Below are positions 61,829-64,000 of a stretch of 64,000 bases of DNA, in pieces. Source of the stretch: RGIG3178 sp963674495 (lineage in GTDB: Bacteria; Bacillota; Clostridia; Christensenellales; QAND01); assembly GCA_963674495.2 (NCBI GenBank), contig CAXXLG010000003.1:1-64000 (forward strand), in the 5' to 3' direction. The stretch's first letter is position 1, and every line of letters starts with the position of its first letter. A program made the translations under genes and the position numbers. Under the pieces are notes generated by a model. That model searched no databases. It was not told the DNA's origin and was given only the letters and a program-made list of their open reading frames with translations.

Positions 61829-63016
61829 ATGGGAAAAGCAATCGCATTGAAATCCAAAAGGATGGTCACCCCGCATGAGATTGTGGCTGACGGCGTTGTG
61901 GTGTTTGAAGATGGCCGCATCATAGCCGTCGGCACGCAGGAAACGGTTGTGATACCCGAGGGAGCGGAAATTTTGGACTGCGGCAACGACATTATCGCAC
62001 CCGGGTTTATGGATATACACTGTCACGGGTGCTATTACGGTAGGGCCGGCGAAAGCGTGGAATCGACGCTGAAGCTGGCGGAATTCATCGTCCGAAGCGG
62101 TACGACATCATTTCTTCCCACCATCATGGTGGCCGAAGAGACCGCTAACGTCGCCGGGGCACGGCGAATACAAAAGGAACAGGGGGTTGGCGGTGCAGAT
62201 ATGGTGGGCATTAACATGGAAGGGCCTTTTCTGGAACCGAAAAAAGTTGAAGGTGTTGACACCGGTGACGACGATTTGCCCCTGCCAAGTCTGGAATTGC
62301 TCGAGCGGATATTGAAAGACGGCGAAGGAGGCATACGCATCATGGGGCTGGGCATTTTGCTGCCCGGCGTGGAAAAGGTTGTGCAACGTCTAAAGGAGGC
62401 GGGTATCGTCGTATCGGTTGCGCATACCAAGGCGACCGCGCAGCAGTTTGAACAGGCCGTTCAGATGGGCTTTACGCATGCCACGCACCTGTATAATGTG
62501 ATGACGGGGCTCCACCATCGGCGTCCCGGCGTAGTCGGTGGCTTTTTGACGCACGATAATTTGACGGGCGAACTGATCAGCGACAACCTGCACCTGCATC
62601 CATGGGCGGTGGATGTGGCAATACGCTGCATGGGCCCGGAGCGCCTTGCCATCATCACCGATCTAACGCTGGCCGGGATCGAAGAAGGCGAGTACGAAAT
62701 AGAGTTGACAGGCACGCCGATTACCGTGGTGGTCAAGGACAACATCGTACGCGTGAAAGGTTCAAACCCGAATCAGGATAATACGATGGCGGGCTGCACC
62801 ATCATGATGAACGAATGCCTCAACTGCATCGTCAAGATGGGCTATCCGCTGTCCACCGCATTCCGCATGGCCACGCTGACGCCGGCGCGCATCATCGGCC
62901 TGGATCGATACAAGGGCAGCCTCGAATACGGCAAAGACGCAGATATTATCGTGGTGGATGACGATATCAACGTTAAAATGACTTACGTTAAAGGCCAGAA
63001 ATTGTATGAGGCATAA
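61829..63016 (+). CDS. N-acetylglucosamine-6-phosphate deacetylase family, paralogue 3
   Basis: 395 residues from ATG 61829 (AAAGGAGT upstream; the frame is open further back but not protein-like). The most diverged of the three: CYYGRAGESVESTLKLAEFIVRSG, NLTGELISDNLHLHPWAVD, EEGEYEIELTGTPITVVV and a Cys-containing CTIMMNECLNCIVKMGYPLSTAF. Catalytic motifs remain (DIHCHG, MEGPF, VSVAHTKA, IITDLT). Lies 71 bases after paralogue 2. Confidence 0.86.
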   Translation: MGKAIALKSKRMVTPHEIVADGVVVFEDGRIIAVGTQETVVIPEGAEILDCGNDIIAPGFMDIHCHGCYYGRAGESVESTLKLAEFIVRSGTTSFLPTIMVAEETANVAGARRIQKEQGVGGADMVGINMEGPFLEPKKVEGVDTGDDDLPLPSLELLERILKDGEGGIRIMGLGILLPGVEKVVQRLKEAGIVVSVAHTKATAQQFEQAVQMGFTHATHLYNVMTGLHHRRPGVVGGFLTHDNLTGELISDNLHLHPWAVDVAIRCMGPERLAIITDLTLAGIEEGEYEIELTGTPITVVVKDNIVRVKGSNPNQDNTMAGCTIMMNECLNCIVKMGYPLSTAFRMATLTPARIIGLDRYKGSLEYGKDADIIVVDDDINVKMTYVKGQKLYEA

Positions 63017-63168
63017 CGGACGGTACGACAAGGATCAATTGAACGATCAAGTGAATAGGATGTGTCAGGGCAGCGGACAGGGAAACGGACGGCGCAGATG
63101 AATTCGTTGCGATGGTTGCTTTCAAGTCGAAAATAATGAAAAAATATCAAACAGGCGGGAATCTGCCC

Positions 63169-63197
63169 TTTACAAAAACAGCCATCTGTGTTATTCT
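63169..63197 (+). promoter_or_regulatory. Promoter of the aroF leader
   Basis: TTTACA, 17 bases, TATTCT with a TGT extension; start of transcription expected near 63204, giving a leader of about 220 bases before aroF. The 152 bases before it (63017-63168) show nothing else. Confidence 0.65.
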
Positions 63198-63229
63198 GCA
63201 ACAAACCGAACAAGGAGAACGCGCTGATA

Positions 63230-63343
63230 ATGCAGTTCAACTTTGCAGCAAACTATTATTATTTTAACTATTACTTTACCGGCTATATCGATAAGGTACA
63301 GTTGAATTTTGCTGCAAACGGGAACGGCGTGCGCCTAAGTTAA
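63230..63343 (+). CDS. Phe/Tyr-rich leader peptide of the DAHP synthase gene
   Basis: 37 codons from ATG 63230 (CAAGGAG at 63211-63217) to TAA. The peptide contains 6 Tyr and 5 Phe, 7 of them packed into YYYFNYYF (9-16). The coding sequence carries an 11-base perfect inverted repeat, TTTGCAGCAAA (63242-63252) and TTTGCTGCAAA (63308-63318), with the Tyr/Phe codons in the loop, and the stop is 22 bases before the terminator stem. This is the layout of a ribosome-mediated attenuator: a ribosome stalled at Phe/Tyr codons would open the hairpin. The regulatory role is inference. Confidence 0.75.
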   Translation: MQFNFAANYYYFNYYFTGYIDKVQLNFAANGNGVRLS

Positions 63344-63364
63344 CCGAAGGCCAACCGATAAAGC

Positions 63365-63400
63365 AAGTCCCACAGTGAAATTCACTGTGGGACTTTTTTT
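63365..63400 (+). terminator. Attenuator terminator before aroF
   Basis: AAGTCCCACAGTG / CACTGTGGGACTT, perfect stem, followed by seven Ts; lies between the leader peptide and the aroF ribosome binding site, so it must be read through to express aroF. Confidence 0.85.
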
Positions 63401-63425
63401 ATAACATTCAAGGAGGAATCATGAC

Positions 63426-64000
63426 ATGATTGTATTGCTTAATGAAAATCCGGATCCCAAACAACAGGAATACTTGATCAACTGGCTTAAGAGCCTGAAC
63501 ATCGACACCCATATCTCGGTGGGTACGTCACAGACCATCATCGGCCTGATCGGCGATACAACCAGCGTGGATATGGATGCTATTCTCGCGTTGGACATCG
63601 TCAAGGACGTCAAACGCATACTTGAACCCTACAAGAGCGCCAACCGGAAATTCCATCCCGCAGATACCGTGATTGAAATCGGTGGGGCAAAAATTGGCGG
63701 CGGGAACTTCCTTGTCATGGCGGGTCCCTGCTCGGTCGAGTCGGAGGAGCAGGTGTGCTCCATTGCCAAAAGCGTCAAAGCGTCGGGCGCCGGCGTGCTG
63801 CGCGGCGGCGCGTTCAAACCCCGCACATCCCCTTACACCTTTCAGGGATTACGTGCTGACGGCCTTGAAATTTTGTCCAAGGCCAAGGAGTTGACAGGGC
63901 TGCCCATCGTCAGTGAGATCATGGACGCATCCGCGCTGCCGCTGTTCGATGATGTAGATATCCTTCAGGTCGGCGCACGCAATATGCAGAACTACGAACT
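63426..64000 (+). CDS. aroF: 3-deoxy-7-phosphoheptulonate (DAHP) synthase, N-terminal part
   Basis: 191 residues visible; the gene runs off the right edge. ATG 63426 is 9 bases after AGGAGG; the ATG at 63421 stops at once. An N-terminal ferredoxin-like regulatory domain (MIVLLNENPDPKQQEYLINW...ISVGTSQTIIGLIGDTT) precedes the type I-beta catalytic domain (GGAKIGGGNFLVMAGPCSVESEEQ, GVLRGGAFKPRTSPYTFQGL, PIVSEIMD, DILQVGARNMQNYEL). It condenses PEP and erythrose-4-phosphate, the first step of the shikimate pathway. Controlled by the leader attenuator just upstream. Confidence 0.95.
   Translation, partial: MIVLLNENPDPKQQEYLINWLKSLNIDTHISVGTSQTIIGLIGDTTSVDMDAILALDIVKDVKRILEPYKSANRKFHPADTVIEIGGAKIGGGNFLVMAGPCSVESEEQVCSIAKSVKASGAGVLRGGAFKPRTSPYTFQGLRADGLEILSKAKELTGLPIVSEIMDASALPLFDDVDILQVGARNMQNYE

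Overview
This window reads as a chromosomal segment of an anaerobic, spore-forming-lineage member of the Firmicutes (class Clostridia, possibly a Christensenellales-like group; the rank below class is inference). The evidence is a five-gene Rnf complex, a SpoIVFA/SpoIVFB pair inside an mre-rod-rplU-rpmA cluster typical of Clostridia and Bacilli, strong AGGAGG-type ribosome binding sites with frequent GTG and TTG starts, an L21-type ribosomal leader RNA and a low-tRNA-density chromosome arm. Base composition is about half G+C in the core regions and much more AT-rich at the extreme left.

Layout. Positions 1-10.7 kb are an accessory region: an AT-rich partial unknown gene, two directly repeated copies of one IS3-family insertion sequence (435-1780 and 9316-10660), and between them a B12-binding-type radical SAM protein, a YkpA/YbiT-type ABC-F protein, a DbpA-type RNA helicase and a membrane diguanylate cyclase. 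Positions 11-17 kb hold a cluster of zinc-ribbon membrane proteins alternating with small lipoproteins, then a broken cupin gene. Positions 17.7-22.6 kb carry a PatB-like C-S lyase, a stand-alone riboflavin kinase, a ferredoxin, a cell-wall M14 carboxypeptidase and a D-2-hydroxyacid dehydrogenase. Positions 22.6-33.5 kb are envelope genes: a 1465-residue surface protein with 13 tandem repeats of 74-75 residues, an HtrA protease, a DUF421/DUF4363 pair, a GNAT-like protein and a multi-span membrane protein.

Positions 33.7-38.1 kb are rnfC-D-E-A-B with no rnfG. Positions 38.3-52.1 kb are maf, mreB, mreC, mreD, mrdA, rodA, spoIVFA, spoIVFB, a radical SAM/DUF2344 pair, rng, rplU and rpmA: shape determination, sporulation proteolysis, RNA processing and two ribosomal proteins. 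The prp (ysxB) protease gene usually found between rplU and rpmA is absent, and L27 correspondingly lacks the N-terminal extension that Prp removes. Positions 52.3-57.3 kb are purE-M-N-H-D, overlapping or tightly spaced. Then come a DUF4364 regulator-like gene, tRNA-Val, tRNA-Gln and tRNA-Glu, three tandem paralogues of N-acetylglucosamine-6-phosphate deacetylase, and finally a DAHP synthase gene running off the right edge. That gene is preceded by what looks like a complete ribosome-mediated attenuator: promoter, a 37-codon Phe/Tyr-rich leader peptide, an alternative hairpin and a strong terminator.

The most distinctive observations are the Phe/Tyr leader peptide attenuator, the G-less Rnf operon, the coupled loss of Prp and the L27 extension, the triplicated nagA, the zinc-ribbon/lipoprotein cluster and the degenerate second ATPase site of the ABC-F protein. 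I saw no CRISPR array, prophage or complete defence system.
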